This document shows, piece by piece, positions 1-8,966 of a stretch of DNA of 32,779 bases. Location: NCBI GenBank assembly GCA_022843325.1, contig JALHNV010000040.1, forward strand, positions 1 through 32,779, in the 5' to 3' direction. Numbering within the stretch: the stretch's first letter is position 1; the number at the start of each line of letters is the position of its first letter. The translations under genes and the position numbers were made by a program. Source of the DNA: Pseudolabrys sp. Its GTDB lineage: Bacteria > Pseudomonadota > Alphaproteobacteria > Rhizobiales > Xanthobacteraceae. The notes under the pieces are model-generated. The model had not been told where the DNA came from. It did no database searches and worked only from the letters and a program-made list of their open reading frames with translations.

Positions 1-454
1 CCATCATCCCGAGCCCGGCGCCGAGATCGAAATGCTCTTTCGGCTTGAACGCGTAGTCGCGCTTCTGGCCGAACTCCGATTTCAGTTTGTTGTCATGCTC
101 ATCCTTGCCGTCCGGCACATCGGCGGCCGGCAGGTTCGGAATCTGCGCCAGTTCTTTATCCAGCGCCTCGCCCAGCGACTTCGCCTCAGCGTCCAGCGCC
201 GGCATCGTCTCCTTCAGCGCCGCCACTTCCGCCATCAGCGCCTGCGCCGTGGCGTCGTCCTTCTTCGCCTTGGCGGCGCCGATTTCCTTCGAGGCCGCGT
301 TGCGGCGCGCCTGCGCCTGCTCCGACGCCAGGATCGCGGCGCGGCGCTTCTCGTCGAGCGCGATCAGCTTCTCCGCCAGCGGCTCCAGCCCGCGGCGGGC
401 AAGGCCGGCGTCGAAGGCAGCGGCGTTTTCGCGAATCCATTTGATGTCGTGCAT
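1..454 (-). CDS. serS: Seryl-tRNA synthetase, N-terminal part (truncated by window edge)
   Basis: This is the 5' part of the gene for cytosolic seryl-tRNA synthetase, which charges tRNA-Ser (and tRNA-Sec where present) with serine. The protein opens MHDIKWIRENAAAFDAGLARR, the usual bacterial SerRS start. It continues into the charged helical arm (about residues 25-110), the long antiparallel coiled coil that grips the tRNA-Ser variable arm. The sequence ends near PKEHFDLGAGLGMM, just before the class II catalytic core, so motifs 1-3 lie outside the window. The ATG is at 452-454. The gene is last in the same-strand run after tatC, separated by about 177 bp that hold a double-hairpin repeat, so it may be transcribed partly on its own. 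Identification is by sequence pattern and by the conserved tatABC-serS order. Confidence 0.93.
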   Translation of the reverse strand, partial: MHDIKWIRENAAAFDAGLARRGLEPLAEKLIALDEKRRAAILASEQAQARRNAASKEIGAAKAKKDDATAQALMAEVAALKETMPALDAEAKSLGEALDKELAQIPNLPAADVPDGKDEHDNKLKSEFGQKRDYAFKPKEHFDLGAGLGMM

Positions 455-476
455 GGCGTGGCTTTTACAGTGTTGG

Positions 477-602
477 CATGGCCGGGCATAGCCGTCCGAA
501 GGACGGCGTCGCTTCGCTCCGCCTATGTCCCGGCCATCCCGATAATATTGGTAAAGCCGTGCCTACCTAAGCGGGATCACCGGGACAAGCCCGGTGATGA
601 CA
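477..602. repeat. Dispersed double-hairpin repeat, copy A
   Basis: This fills most of the serS-tatC gap. The first element has arms GGCCGGG (480-486) and CCCGGCC (529-535) around a long centre, which itself holds a small CCGTCC/GGACGG hairpin. After ATCCCG and a spacer comes CCTAAGCGGG, then a second perfect 9-bp stem, ATCACCGGG (576-584) and CCCGGTGAT (590-598), with loop acaag. The same architecture recurs at 21922-22006, which makes it a dispersed repeat and not only a local terminator. In this position it would lie in the transcript between tatC and serS and could attenuate or stabilise it. Confidence 0.8.
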
Positions 603-631
603 CGCCAGTAAAGGGAGGGATAAGAGCTCCC

Positions 632-1453
632 CTACTCCGCCGGCTTCGCGGGCGTGTCGGCCGCATCGGCCTCGGCGGTCGCCGCAGCGTCGGCGGCCGC
701 CGCCTTCTTCTCGACCATGCGCACCGACCAGATCGAGCACTCGTAGAGGATCATCAGCGGGATCGCCAAAGACAACTGGCTGATCACGTCCGGCGGCGTC
801 AGCACCGCCGCCAGCACAAAGGCGCCGACGATGAAATAGCGCCGCTTCTCCTTGAGCTGCTGCGAGGTCAGGACGCCGATGCGGCCGAGCAGCGTCAGGA
901 TCACCGGCAACTGGAAGGCGACGCCGAAGGCGAACACCAGCGTCATCATCAGCGACAGATATTCGCCGACCTTGGGCAGCAGCGCGATGCTGGCTTCTTC
1001 GCCTCCGCCCATCTGCTGCATGCCGAGCGAGAACCGCACCAGCATCGGCATGACCAGGAAATAGACCACCGCCGAACCGAGCGCGAAAAAGAACGGCGTC
1101 GCCACCAGATACGGCAGGAAGGCGTTGCGCTCGTGCTTGTAGAGGCCCGGCGCAACGAACATGTAGATCTGCCCGGCCACCACCGGGAACGACAGGAAGG
1201 CGGCACCGAACATCGCCAGCTTCAGCTGGGTGATGAAATATTCGAGCAGCGCGGTGTAGATGAATTTCGAGTTTTCCGCCCCGGCGATCCAGACGAAGGG
1301 CCAGACCAGGATGTTGTAGATGTCCTTGGCGAAGAAGAAGCAGAACGCGAACATCACGCCGAACGCGATCACCGCCTTGATCAGCCGCGAACGCAGCTCG
1401 ACCAGGTGGTCCATCAAGGGCGCCTTGGTGGCTTCGATGTCTTCCGTGCTCAC
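632..1453 (-). CDS. tatC: Sec-independent protein translocase subunit TatC
   Basis: TatC is the polytopic inner-membrane receptor of the twin-arginine translocase; with TatB it binds RR signal peptides of folded substrates. The 273-residue protein begins [24 protein letters not shown], whose [10 protein letters not shown] stretch is the TatC N-terminal signature. Six hydrophobic segments follow, including the first at about residues 25-45 and the region around [18 protein letters not shown], a conserved TatC block. The C-terminal tail is alanine- and acid-rich and probably cytoplasmic. The start codon is GTG and overlaps the tatB stop (GTGA), so the two are translationally coupled. Length and topology are normal for the family. 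It belongs to the tatA-tatB-tatC unit downstream of scpB. Confidence 0.96.
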   Translation of the reverse strand: MSTEDIEATKAPLMDHLVELRSRLIKAVIAFGVMFAFCFFFAKDIYNILVWPFVWIAGAENSKFIYTALLEYFITQLKLAMFGAAFLSFPVVAGQIYMFVAPGLYKHERNAFLPYLVATPFFFALGSAVVYFLVMPMLVRFSLGMQQMGGGEEASIALLPKVGEYLSLMMTLVFAFGVAFQLPVILTLLGRIGVLTSQQLKEKRRYFIVGAFVLAAVLTPPDVISQLSLAIPLMILYECSIWSVRMVEKKAAAADAAATAEADAADTPAKPAE

Positions 1454-1977
1454 GCGCTGCCCCCGGCTTGTTTGGCGGGCGGCACATCGGACGACGCCGA
1501 CGCGGGCTCGACCGGCGGCGCAGGCTCAGCCGGCGCGAAGTCGGCATTGGTCACCGGCGGCGGCGCGTCGGGCAGCGGCACGTCGATCATCGGCGCGTGG
1601 CCGTCCGGCGTCGGCAGCGCGCTCGGCGGCGGCGCGGTGTGGATCTCCGGCGGCTCGCCGGTGGTCAGCGGCTTGACCTCCGCGGTGGTGGCCAGCGGAT
1701 CGTGGTTGGTGAAGCGCTCGATATCCTTCTGCGTATCGGCGAGCGGATCGTAATTGGTGATGGAATTCTTGAAGTCGCTGGCCTGCTTCTGCAGGTCGGA
1801 CAGTTCGGCCTCGCGCAGCGCTTCCTGGAACTGGCCCTGGAATTCGTTGGCCATGCGCCGGATCTTGCCCATGAACTGGCCGATCGAGCGCAGGACGGTC
1901 GGCAGCTCCTTGGGTCCGATGGCAATCAGCGCGACGATGCCGATAACGACGATCTCGCCCCAGGCAAAATTGAACAT
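1450..1977 (-). CDS. tatB: Sec-independent protein translocase subunit TatB
   Basis: TatB is the single-span partner of TatC in the twin-arginine substrate receptor. The 175-residue protein begins [21 protein letters not shown] with the acidic Glu8 in the membrane helix that is typical of TatB. The [11 protein letters not shown] hinge and an amphipathic helix follow (about residues 20-70). The C-terminal half (about 85-175) is rich in Pro and Ala and looks disordered, which is common in Rhizobiales TatB. The gene lies 69 bp downstream of tatA and overlaps tatC by 4 bp. The E8 and GPKELP signature separate it from TatA. Confidence 0.95.
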   Translation of the reverse strand: MFNFAWGEIVVIGIVALIAIGPKELPTVLRSIGQFMGKIRRMANEFQGQFQEALREAELSDLQKQASDFKNSITNYDPLADTQKDIERFTNHDPLATTAEVKPLTTGEPPEIHTAPPPSALPTPDGHAPMIDVPLPDAPPPVTNADFAPAEPAPPVEPASASSDVPPAKQAGGSA

Positions 1978-2046
1978 AGCTGGATCAACTCCCGGTCCAC
2001 CCGCGTCGCGAATCCCGCGCGGCGGCCGTTCGGCGAAGACGACGCG

Positions 2047-2286
2047 TTAGGAGCGCACGCTTTCGGCGCGCCGCTCGGCTTCCGTCTTGGTCGCGGTCGC
2101 CTCGATCGACTTGGCCGGCTCGGGCGGGGTCTCGGCGGTCTTCTCGTCTTCCGTCATGCCCTTCTTGAAGGCCTTGATGCCTTGGGCGAAGTCGCCCATC
2201 AGCCCGGAAATCTTGCCGCGGCCGCCAAACAGCACCATCACGACCAGAAGAACGATCAACCAGTGCCACAGACTAAAGGTACCCAT
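2047..2286 (-). CDS. tatA: Sec-independent protein translocase subunit TatA
   Basis: TatA oligomerises to form the translocation element of the twin-arginine pathway. The chosen ATG at 2284-2286 gives a 79-residue protein beginning [27 protein letters not shown]: a short periplasmic stretch, one membrane helix (about residues 7-22), the FG hinge with GKIS, an amphipathic helix (about 25-45) and a charged tail. An in-frame ATG five codons upstream would add MEGES, but the strong ribosome-binding sequence GGAGGGTGAG lies exactly there, so the shorter form is preferred. It is the first gene of tatABC. About 290 bp with a hairpin repeat separate it from scpB, so it may have its own promoter. Confidence 0.95.
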   Translation of the reverse strand: MGTFSLWHWLIVLLVVMVLFGGRGKISGLMGDFAQGIKAFKKGMTEDEKTAETPPEPAKSIEATATKTEAERRAESVRS

Positions 2287-2467
2287 CGACTCACCCTCCA
2301 CGGCGACGGGCCTGTTCAGCGCGCGTCCCGCCTATGATTTGACAGAGAAACTAGGCCCCGGAAGCGGCAAAAACAAGGACTACCGGCGGCCCATTCGGCC
2401 GCGCCGGGACGGCGCAATGTCGCGCTAAGGGGCGGAAGTTGCTTAATTTTGGGGGCGACCGGGACCG

Positions 2468-2545
2468 CTCATTCCCGCGCAAGCGGGAATCCAGTTCTTG
2501 CTTGCAGCCTTAAGGGCCGGATCCCCGCTTTCGCGGGGACGAGCG
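2468..2545. repeat. Paired GC-rich hairpin repeat between scpB and tatA
   Basis: Two perfect hairpins lie about 30 bases apart. The first has arms ATTCCCGC and GCGGGAAT around GCAA (2471-2490). The second has arms CCCCGC and GCGGGG around TTTC (2523-2538). The two units are also nearly complementary to each other (GGGAATCC against GGATCCCC), so a larger cruciform or RNA fold is possible. This sequence type is a widespread dispersed repeat in proteobacterial genomes. It occupies the scpB-tatA gap and could end or damp transcription from scpB. The rest of 2287-2579 shows no gene. Confidence 0.72.
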
Positions 2546-2579
2546 GAGCCTCTTGCGCCGCAGCGGCTGGCCGCCGGCC

Positions 2580-3425
2580 CTACTTCTCTTCCGGCTCCGC
2601 CGCGGCCGGCGCGGCCTCAGCCGCCACGACGTCACCCTCCACCTGCGCTTCCGGCGCGGGGGCGAGGCCAAGATCGAGATCGCCGGGTTCCAGCGGGTCC
2701 TCGTCGTCGCGCAAGGTGGAGTCGTCGGAGGGGATCGGCACGCCGAAGCCGGACGGCAGATTGCCATCGAGCAGGCCCGCGCCCTTGAGTTCGTCGAGGC
2801 CCGGCAGGTCCGCCACCTCTTCCAGCCCGAAATGCGACAGGAACACTTCCGTTGTGCCGTAAGTGATCGGCCGGCCCGGCGCCTTGCGGCGGCCGCGCGG
2901 CCTGATCCAGCCGGTCTTGAGCAGCACGTCGAGAGTACCGGCCGCGGCCTGCACGCCACGGACTTCCTCGATCTCGGCGCGGGTCACCGGCTGGTGATAG
3001 GCGATGATCGCCAGGGTCTCGATCGCGGCGCGCGACAGCTTGCGGGTCTCGACGGTGTTCTTTGTCAGGAGCCAGGACAGGTCGCCGGCGGTGCGGAAGG
3101 TCCACTTGCGGCCGATCTTCACCAGGTTGACGCCACGGGTCGCATACTCGGCCTGCAGGGCCGCCAGCGCCTCCTTGAGGTTGACGCCGACCGGCAACGG
3201 CCGCGACAGAGTCGCTTCGTCGAGCGGTTCGCCAGCCGCAAACAGCAACGCTTCCAGCAGACGCAATTCGTCCGGCCGCGCGGCCGGTTCACCCGGCGCC
3301 TCGTGTGTCACCGCCTCGACCACCACTTCGGCTTCGGACACCTCAACCACCTCGATCGCCTCCGGCGTATCCGCCGCCGGCTGGTCGTTCGGCACAATCA
3401 CCAGTTTTTTGGCCGCGCTCGGCAT
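2580..3425 (-). CDS. scpB: Segregation and condensation protein B
   Basis: ScpB pairs with ScpA as the kleisin/kite subunits of the SMC condensin complex, which compacts and segregates the chromosome. The 281-residue protein carries the ScpB core of two winged helices: LRLLEALLFAAGEPLDEATL, then KWTFRTAGDLSWLL, then LSRAAIETLAIIAYHQPVTR followed by EIEEVRGV and the TTEVFLSHFGL region. An acidic, Ala/Pro-rich tail follows (about residues 240-281). An N-terminal extension of about 60 residues precedes the core, which is usual for Rhizobiales. The ATG at 3423-3425 is chosen because AAGGAG lies 9 bases upstream; an earlier in-frame ATG at 3461 lacks such a site and would overlap scpA. The gap from the scpA stop is 13 bp. 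Confidence 0.93.
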   Translation of the reverse strand: MPSAAKKLVIVPNDQPAADTPEAIEVVEVSEAEVVVEAVTHEAPGEPAARPDELRLLEALLFAAGEPLDEATLSRPLPVGVNLKEALAALQAEYATRGVNLVKIGRKWTFRTAGDLSWLLTKNTVETRKLSRAAIETLAIIAYHQPVTRAEIEEVRGVQAAAGTLDVLLKTGWIRPRGRRKAPGRPITYGTTEVFLSHFGLEEVADLPGLDELKGAGLLDGNLPSGFGVPIPSDDSTLRDDEDPLEPGDLDLGLAPAPEAQVEGDVVAAEAAPAAAEPEEK

Positions 3426-3438
3426 GGTCTCGGACTCC

Positions 3439-4272
3439 TTATGCGTTTTCTTGGGCGTCATGCGACGATGCGTTTCCGTTCCCGCCGATACGCTTGCGCA
3501 TATAGATCGGCGAGAAGGCTTCCTTCTGGTGGATTTCGGCCCGCCCGTCCCGCACCAGCTCCAGCGCCGAGGCAAAGGACGACGCGAACACCGTCGCCGC
3601 GAAAGCCGGCTCCACCACATAGCTGAGCAGGAACTGGTCGACGCGCGACCAGTCGGAGGTCTGGCCGATGAGGCGCTCCAGCGCGCCCCGCGCTTCGGCC
3701 AGCGACCAGACCGTGCGCTTCTTGAAGCTGACGCGCGACAGCACAGTGCGCTGGCGCTGGCTGGCATAGGCGCTGAGCAGGTCGTACAAAGTCGCGGTAT
3801 ATTCCGGCGTCTTCACCTCGGCGATCGGCTCCGGCAGACCGCGCGCGAACACATCGCGGTTGAGCTGCGGCCGCTCCATCAGCTTGGTGGCGAAGTCGCG
3901 CAGCGCCTCCAGCCGGCGCAGCCGGTTGGCCAGAGCCAGCGCCATGTCCTCGGCGCTCGGTCCCTCGCCCGGCGCCGCCTCGGGCAGCAGCAGGCGTGAT
4001 TTCAGGTAGGCGAGCCACGCCGCCATCACCAAATAGTCGGCGGCCAGTTCAAGGCGCAGTTTGCGCGCCGCCTCGACGAACACAAGATACTGGTCGGCCA
4101 GCGCCAATATCGAAATCTTGGCGAGATCGACCTTCTGCTGCCGCGCCAAGGCGAGCAGCAGATCGAGCGGCCCTTCGAAGCCCTCGACGTCGACGATCAT
4201 CGCCGGCTCGTTGTCGGCGCGATCGGTTGCCAGCGTCGCGGCCAGCTTGGCGTCGAATTCGGCGGCTTTCAT
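3439..4272 (-). CDS. scpA: Segregation and condensation protein A
   Basis: ScpA is the kleisin that bridges SMC heads and recruits ScpB. The 277-residue protein has an N-terminal extension and then the kleisin helical domain beginning VEGFEGPLDLLLALARQQKVDL, which is diagnostic for ScpA. YLVMAAWLAYLKSRLLLPEA follows, and the C-terminal winged helix contains TVWSLAEARGALERL and KEAFSPIYMRKR. The ATG overlaps the nagZ stop (ATGA), indicating coupled translation in the order nagZ-scpA-scpB. That order is conserved in Rhizobiales and Caulobacter relatives. Length is normal and no key block is missing. Confidence 0.95.
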   Translation of the reverse strand: MKAAEFDAKLAATLATDRADNEPAMIVDVEGFEGPLDLLLALARQQKVDLAKISILALADQYLVFVEAARKLRLELAADYLVMAAWLAYLKSRLLLPEAAPGEGPSAEDMALALANRLRRLEALRDFATKLMERPQLNRDVFARGLPEPIAEVKTPEYTATLYDLLSAYASQRQRTVLSRVSFKKRTVWSLAEARGALERLIGQTSDWSRVDQFLLSYVVEPAFAATVFASSFASALELVRDGRAEIHQKEAFSPIYMRKRIGGNGNASSHDAQENA

Positions 4273-5291
4273 GTGGCTGTTATCCCGGTCATGCCGGCGA
4301 AGGTTTCGCGCGCGGCGGCGATGTCGAAGTCCTGCGGCGTGCGGCGGGCGGCCAGTGCGGCATCGGCGCGTTGCGCGGCCACGCCGGACAGCTCCGGCGC
4401 TTCGCCTGCGACCGCGATCATCTCATCGAGCTGGCCGTTACAGTGCAGCACGACGTCGCAGCCGGCCTTGAGCGAGGCACGGCTGCGCTCGGCGATGCTG
4501 CCGGACAGCGCATTCATGGAAACGTCATCGCCCATCAACAGTCCCTGGAAGCCGATAAAGCCGCGAATCACTTGGCCCACCATTGTGACCGAAGTGGTGG
4601 CCGGCGCGATGGGGTCGATGGCGCTAAACACAACATGTGCCGTCATCCCGAGCGGTAAATGCGCCAGCGGCTTGAAGGCGGCGAAATCGGTGGCCTCCAG
4701 CGTCGCCCGGTCGGTATCGACCACCGGCAGCGCGTGATGGCTGTCGGCGCCGGCGCGGCCATGTCCCGGCAGGTGCTTGAGGACCGGCAAAACGCCGCCG
4801 GCCAGCAACCCCTCCGCGACGGCCCCGGCAATGGCCGCGACCTTGCCCGGTTCCGTGCCGTAAGCGCGGTCGCCGATGACCGGGTCGCCGCCTGGCACCG
4901 GCACGTCGGCGATCGGCAGGCAGTCGACGTCGATGCCGAGCGCCTTCAGATCGGCGGCAATCAGGTGCCCCGCCAGCCGCGCGGTCGACAGGCCCATCGC
5001 CGGGTTACGGTCGTAGAGCGCGCCGTAGCGGGCGCCGGGCGGATAGGCAGGCCAGTGCGGCGGACGCAGCCGCTGGACGCGGCCGCCTTCCTGATCCACC
5101 AGGACCGGTGCCTCGCGGCCAAGAATTTCCCGAAAAGACTGCGTCAGGTCAGCTACTTGTGCAGGATCGCTAATGTTTCGCGCGAATAAAATCAGTCCCC
5201 ACGGCTGGGACTCGCGCAAAAAAGCACGCTCGGTGGCGGTGATCGTGAGACCGGAAAGGCCGGTAATGAATGCGCGTGCCGCCATCGGCAC
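4269..5291 (-). CDS. nagZ: Beta-N-acetylhexosaminidase (family 3 glycosidase)
   Basis: NagZ is a cytoplasmic GH3 enzyme that removes N-acetylglucosamine from anhydro-muropeptides in peptidoglycan recycling. The 340-residue protein shows the family blocks: WGLILFARN, LVDQEGGRVQRL, the catalytic His loop KHLPGHGRAGADSH with the His-Asp pair (about residues 170-183), and LLMGDDVSMNAL with the nucleophile Asp. The length matches single-domain NagZ. The start is taken as GTG at 5289-5291 because AAGGGG lies 7 bases upstream; an ATG two codons later (5285) is possible but has poorer spacing. It overlaps scpA by 4 bp and follows the SPOR-domain gene by 39 bp. Confidence 0.94.
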   Translation of the reverse strand: MPMAARAFITGLSGLTITATERAFLRESQPWGLILFARNISDPAQVADLTQSFREILGREAPVLVDQEGGRVQRLRPPHWPAYPPGARYGALYDRNPAMGLSTARLAGHLIAADLKALGIDVDCLPIADVPVPGGDPVIGDRAYGTEPGKVAAIAGAVAEGLLAGGVLPVLKHLPGHGRAGADSHHALPVVDTDRATLEATDFAAFKPLAHLPLGMTAHVVFSAIDPIAPATTSVTMVGQVIRGFIGFQGLLMGDDVSMNALSGSIAERSRASLKAGCDVVLHCNGQLDEMIAVAGEAPELSGVAAQRADAALAARRTPQDFDIAAARETFAGMTGITAT

Positions 5292-5330
5292 GGATTAGCC
5301 CCTTGGCGCGCCAAGGGTCAAATCAGCCTG

Positions 5331-6773
5331 TTAATTCTTCTGGACGATGCACTGCCCGCCGGCCGCCCTGAGGCTGGAGCACAGTCCGGTGGCATCCGAA
5401 CCATTGGCGAAGGGGCCGACCATGGCGCGGTAGTAGACGCCCTTGTCACCCAGATCGACCCGGCGGACCAGCACCTGCTGATTGCCAAGCTGTTCGGGAA
5501 AACGGCTCTGCAGGGCTCGGAACGCCGATTGTGCCTCGGCTTCGCTGCGCTGCGAGGACAACTGCACGGCAAAGCCCCCCGTCGCGGCGCTTGCTGCCGG
5601 CGCAAGCTGGGTCGGTGCCGATGCGGTGCGGGCCGGCGGCGCCGGGGCGCGCGGCGCGGCGACGTTCGGGGTCAATGACAGCGGCGCATTGGCATTGCTC
5701 GGCGCGGCCGCGGTTTGCTGCTGCACCGGCGGCGCTTGCTGGGGAGCCTGGCGCGGCGCGGCCTGCGGGCGCGCGATATCGACGTCAGCCGCCGGCTGCG
5801 AATTGGGCCGGGCCGGCGTGATGTTGACCACTCGGGGCGGCGCCGATGCCGTGTTCGGCGGCGCGCCGGGCGTCGGCATCGCATTGGCCGGCGCGGCGCC
5901 GACCTGGTCGGGCAGAATGGAAATTGTGCGTACCCGCTTCGGCTCGGAGCCGACCACGCCACTGCCGAGCACCGGCTGCGATGCGCCCTGCAATGGCGCC
6001 TGCGGCGGCGGGAAGGCGTTGCCGGCGGTCCGGTTGACGTCGACCGGCGCCTCCTGGCGCGACACCAGGCGCTCGCCGCCCCCGCCGTCGTTGACGCGGT
6101 CGGTGATCAGCTTGTTCGGATCCTTGTTCGCAACGGCCGCCGGCACAATCTTGCTCGGCGCAGTCTCGGCCTTGATCACCGGCGGCGGCCCGCTCGACCC
6201 CGACGAGCCGAAGATCGCGCGATAACCGAACGCACCGGCGGTGCCGACCACGGCCAGCGCGAAAATGCCGGCAATGACGACGATGCCGGTGCGGCGCCCC
6301 GAGGGCGGCACGTCGTCATAGGCGTCTTGCTGGTTATCCCGCTGATACGGATCGTTGCCATAGCCGCCATCGGCGGCATCCTGATAGGCCGGCGTTTCGT
6401 TTTCGACCTGATACAGGTCGTTGCCGGTGGCGAGCGGTGCGCTGCCGTAAGTCTGACGGCCATAGCCGGCCGATGCATAAGGTGGGACCTCCGGCAGCGG
6501 CAATTGCGGTTCGGCATCCCGCGCCGCGTAATAATCGCGGTCGCTCAGCGCGCGCGGCTCTCTTGCCACGGTTTCGGCCGGGCGCGGCGCGTACTCAATC
6601 GGCGCGGGCTGCGGCGACGCCGACTGGCGCGCATTGTGGCGACCCAATTCGGAGAACGGATCGGTCTGCCCGATCAAACGGGCGAGTTCGGCAAGCGGGT
6701 CACTGCCCGACGCCGCGGCGTCCGAGCGCGCCGGGTTGGAACGAAAAGGTCGTTGGCTTTGGTCTTCGGCCAT
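5331..6773 (-). CDS. SPOR domain-containing membrane protein
   Basis: This 480-residue protein has the architecture of a cell-envelope SPOR protein. It has a cytoplasmic N-terminal region of about 160 residues rich in Pro, Gln and Tyr, one membrane helix (about 162-185, TGIVVIAGIFALAVVGTAGAF), a long periplasmic linker (about 190-400) rich in Ala, Pro and Gln, and a C-terminal SPOR domain (about 405-478, from FAVQLSSQRSEAEAQSAF to YYRAMVGPFANGSDA). SPOR domains bind glycan strands lacking stem peptides at division septa. The place between argS and nagZ is conserved in Rhizobiales, and a link to division or peptidoglycan turnover is likely. The linker is low in complexity and probably disordered. 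No more specific name can be given. Confidence 0.9.
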   Translation of the reverse strand: MAEDQSQRPFRSNPARSDAAASGSDPLAELARLIGQTDPFSELGRHNARQSASPQPAPIEYAPRPAETVAREPRALSDRDYYAARDAEPQLPLPEVPPYASAGYGRQTYGSAPLATGNDLYQVENETPAYQDAADGGYGNDPYQRDNQQDAYDDVPPSGRRTGIVVIAGIFALAVVGTAGAFGYRAIFGSSGSSGPPPVIKAETAPSKIVPAAVANKDPNKLITDRVNDGGGGERLVSRQEAPVDVNRTAGNAFPPPQAPLQGASQPVLGSGVVGSEPKRVRTISILPDQVGAAPANAMPTPGAPPNTASAPPRVVNITPARPNSQPAADVDIARPQAAPRQAPQQAPPVQQQTAAAPSNANAPLSLTPNVAAPRAPAPPARTASAPTQLAPAASAATGGFAVQLSSQRSEAEAQSAFRALQSRFPEQLGNQQVLVRRVDLGDKGVYYRAMVGPFANGSDATGLCSSLRAAGGQCIVQKN

Positions 6774-6837
6774 TCGGTCCCCGATAGTTGCCGATCATTG
6801 GCTCGTCCGCTGCGGGACTTCTTCCCCCACGCACAGC

Positions 6838-8613
6838 CTATCGCATCTCGTCGGGCGCTTCGACCCCCAGCAGCGCCAGCCCGGATGCGAGAACGGTAAC
6901 AATCCCCTGCACCAGCGCGAGCCGAGCCACCGTTAGTTCTCGATCATTCTGGATAATGAAGCGTAAATGAGGCGCGTCTTTTCCGCGTGTCCAGTGCGAA
7001 TGGAATTCACTCGCGAGATCATAAAGGTAGAAAGCTACCCTGTGCGGCTCATGGGCGCTGGCGGCCGCCTCGATCAGGCGCGGGTAGAGGGCGAGCCGCT
7101 TCAGGATGGCCAGTTCGCCGGCGTCGTCCAGCCGCTCCAGCCGGGCCGCGCCGAACAGTTCCGCCCGCCCCGCCGCGGTCTCCGGCAGGTCCGGCATCTC
7201 GGTCCGGGCATTGCGGAACACCGACTGGCCGCGGGCGTGGCCGTACTGGACGTAGAACACCGGGTTGTCGCGGCTGGCCTCGATCACCTTGGCGAGGTCG
7301 AAGTCGAGCACCGCGTCGTTCTTGCGATAGAGCATGTCGAAGCGCACCGCCGAGCGGCCGACCTCGTCAACCACCTCGCGCAGCGTGACGAACTCGCCGG
7401 AGCGTTTCGACATCTTCACCGGCTCACCGGCGCGCAGCAAACGCACAAGTTGCACGAGCTTCACGTCCAGTTCGGCCTTGCCGCCGCTGACCGCCTTCAC
7501 CGCCGCCTGCATGCGCTTGATGTAGCCGCCGTGATCGGCACCCCAGACATCGATCATGTTGCCGAAGCCGCGATCGACCTTGGACTTGTGATAGGCGATG
7601 TCGGACGCGAAATAAGTGTAGCTGCCGTCCGACTTGAGCAGCGGCCGGTCGACGTCGTCGCCGAAAGCGGTCGAGCGGAACAGCGTCTGCTCGCGGTCTT
7701 CCCAGTCCTCGAGATTGCCCCCCTTCGGCGGCTCCAGGCGGCCTTCATAGACTTGACCGCTGTCGCGCAGCGACGCGATGGTGGCGCCGACTTTGTCGCC
7801 GCCTTCGATCAGCGAGCGTTCGGAAAAGAACACGTCGTGGCGCACATCGAGCGCGGCCAGATCGTCGCGGATCATGTCCATCATCATGGCGATGGCCTTG
7901 GCCCGCACGATCGGCAGCCATTCGCTCTCCGGCATCGTGGTCAGTTTGGTGCCCTGCTCAGCCGCCAGCGCCGCGCCGACCGGCACCAGATAGTCGCCGG
8001 GGTAAAGCCCGTCGGGGATCGCGCCGACATTCTCACCGAGCGCCTCGCGGTACCGCAGGAAGGCCGATCGGGCCAGCACGTCGACCTGCGCGCCGGCATC
8101 GTTGATGTAATATTCGCGGGTCACGTCATAGCCGGCAAAGGCCAGCAAATTGGCCAGCGCATCGCCGAACACGGCGCCGCGGCCATGGCCGACATGCATC
8201 GGCCCGGTCGGGTTGGCGGAGACGTATTCGACGTTGACCTTCTCGGCGGCGCCAATCTGGCTGCGGCCGTAATCGAGGCCGGCCGCCAGCACCGCGCGCA
8301 ACGCCTCGCCCCAGACCTGGGGGACGAGCGTGAGATTGATAAATCCCGGTCCGGCGACATCTACCTTGGCGATGACCGGGTCGTCGCGCAGCGCGGCGGC
8401 AATGGCCTCGGCGAGGTCACGCGGCTTTTTGCCCGCTTCTTTGGCCAGAACCATGGCGGCGTTGGTCGCCATATCGCCATGGCTGGCATCGCGCGGTGGC
8501 TCGACCACAACGCGCGCCAGGTCCGCGTCGTTTCCGAGCTGTGCGGCACAGGCGGCGCGCACGCGCGCAAGAACGTCGGCGAACAGATGTTGCGGCGGGG
8601 CTGGGCTCGTCAT
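6838..8613 (-). CDS. argS: Arginyl-tRNA synthetase
   Basis: This class I synthetase charges tRNA-Arg. The 591-residue protein has an N-terminal Add1-type domain (about 1-110, with [22 protein letters not shown]). The Rossmann core holds the HIGH-type motif as HVGH in [22 protein letters not shown], with [12 protein letters not shown] and [13 protein letters not shown] in the KMSKS position. A DALR-type anticodon-binding domain with a C-terminus ending [11 protein letters not shown] follows. Many ArgRS lack a standard KMSKS, but this one keeps KMSKR. Length is normal. The ATG is at 8611-8613. It heads the minus-strand run argS-SPOR-nagZ-scpAB-tatABC-serS. In related genomes dgt normally lies just upstream; here a signalling block intervenes. 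Confidence 0.96.
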   Translation of the reverse strand: MTSPAPPQHLFADVLARVRAACAAQLGNDADLARVVVEPPRDASHGDMATNAAMVLAKEAGKKPRDLAEAIAAALRDDPVIAKVDVAGPGFINLTLVPQVWGEALRAVLAAGLDYGRSQIGAAEKVNVEYVSANPTGPMHVGHGRGAVFGDALANLLAFAGYDVTREYYINDAGAQVDVLARSAFLRYREALGENVGAIPDGLYPGDYLVPVGAALAAEQGTKLTTMPESEWLPIVRAKAIAMMMDMIRDDLAALDVRHDVFFSERSLIEGGDKVGATIASLRDSGQVYEGRLEPPKGGNLEDWEDREQTLFRSTAFGDDVDRPLLKSDGSYTYFASDIAYHKSKVDRGFGNMIDVWGADHGGYIKRMQAAVKAVSGGKAELDVKLVQLVRLLRAGEPVKMSKRSGEFVTLREVVDEVGRSAVRFDMLYRKNDAVLDFDLAKVIEASRDNPVFYVQYGHARGQSVFRNARTEMPDLPETAAGRAELFGAARLERLDDAGELAILKRLALYPRLIEAAASAHEPHRVAFYLYDLASEFHSHWTRGKDAPHLRFIIQNDRELTVARLALVQGIVTVLASGLALLGVEAPDEMR

Positions 8614-8966
8614 GATGGGCTGCGGGTAAGGGATTTTGGGCCCTAAGTCAAAATGGGGTGCGCGGATCGCTTGCCCAGCGCTCGCACGACCGGAAAGCTC
8701 CCGTCACTCCTCCCCTAATCCTGCGGAGCGGCACTGCGCCGTTCAAGACGTCGCGGCACCGCTGCTTCGCCGCTATGGTTAAATCGCGGTTGCCGCAACC
8801 GGGGCGCAGGTTCCGCCGGCAGCAAAAGGCCCCGGAAATCAAGACCCTTGCGCTGGCGGGCCATTAACATGGTTTAGCGGGTGCGAAGGGTTTGCGGCAG
8901 TCCGATAACTGTATCTTCGCACGTCCCTCCTAACGTCGGGCCGAGGTCACGACATCAGGGGGCCGT
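8614..8966. other. Divergent intergenic region, argS / FIST gene
   Basis: This 353-bp region separates two divergent genes and should hold both promoters. I see no convincing ORF or RNA gene. Visible features are a perfect 6-bp-arm hairpin CGGTTG/CAACCG (8787-8801) with loop CCG, and a short palindromic element with arms CCAT/ATGG around TAAC (8861-8872). No -35/-10 pair is good enough to call. A purine-rich AGGGGG at 8957-8962 lies just before the GTG chosen for the FIST gene. Confidence 0.5.

Noticed and set aside
32-1753. 573-codon open frame on the plus strand across serS, tatC and tatB
   Set aside because: It is antisense to three well-supported genes, is rich in Arg/His/Gln as expected for an antisense frame of GC-rich DNA, and shows no domain.
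3426-3461. Earlier ATG for scpB at 3461
   Set aside because: It would overlap scpA and has no good ribosome-binding site, whereas 3425 has AAGGAG at proper spacing.
6967-8646. 559-codon open frame antisense to argS
   Set aside because: ArgS motifs are all present on the minus strand; the antisense frame has no ribosome-binding site or domain.
8658-8867. Small open frames in the argS/FIST gap on both strands
   Set aside because: No ribosome-binding site, no conserved pattern, and the region is expected to hold the two divergent promoters.
8861-8878. Possible CtrA site (TTAA-N7-TTAA) upstream of the FIST gene
   Set aside because: Only the first half matches; the second half reads TAGC at the required spacing.
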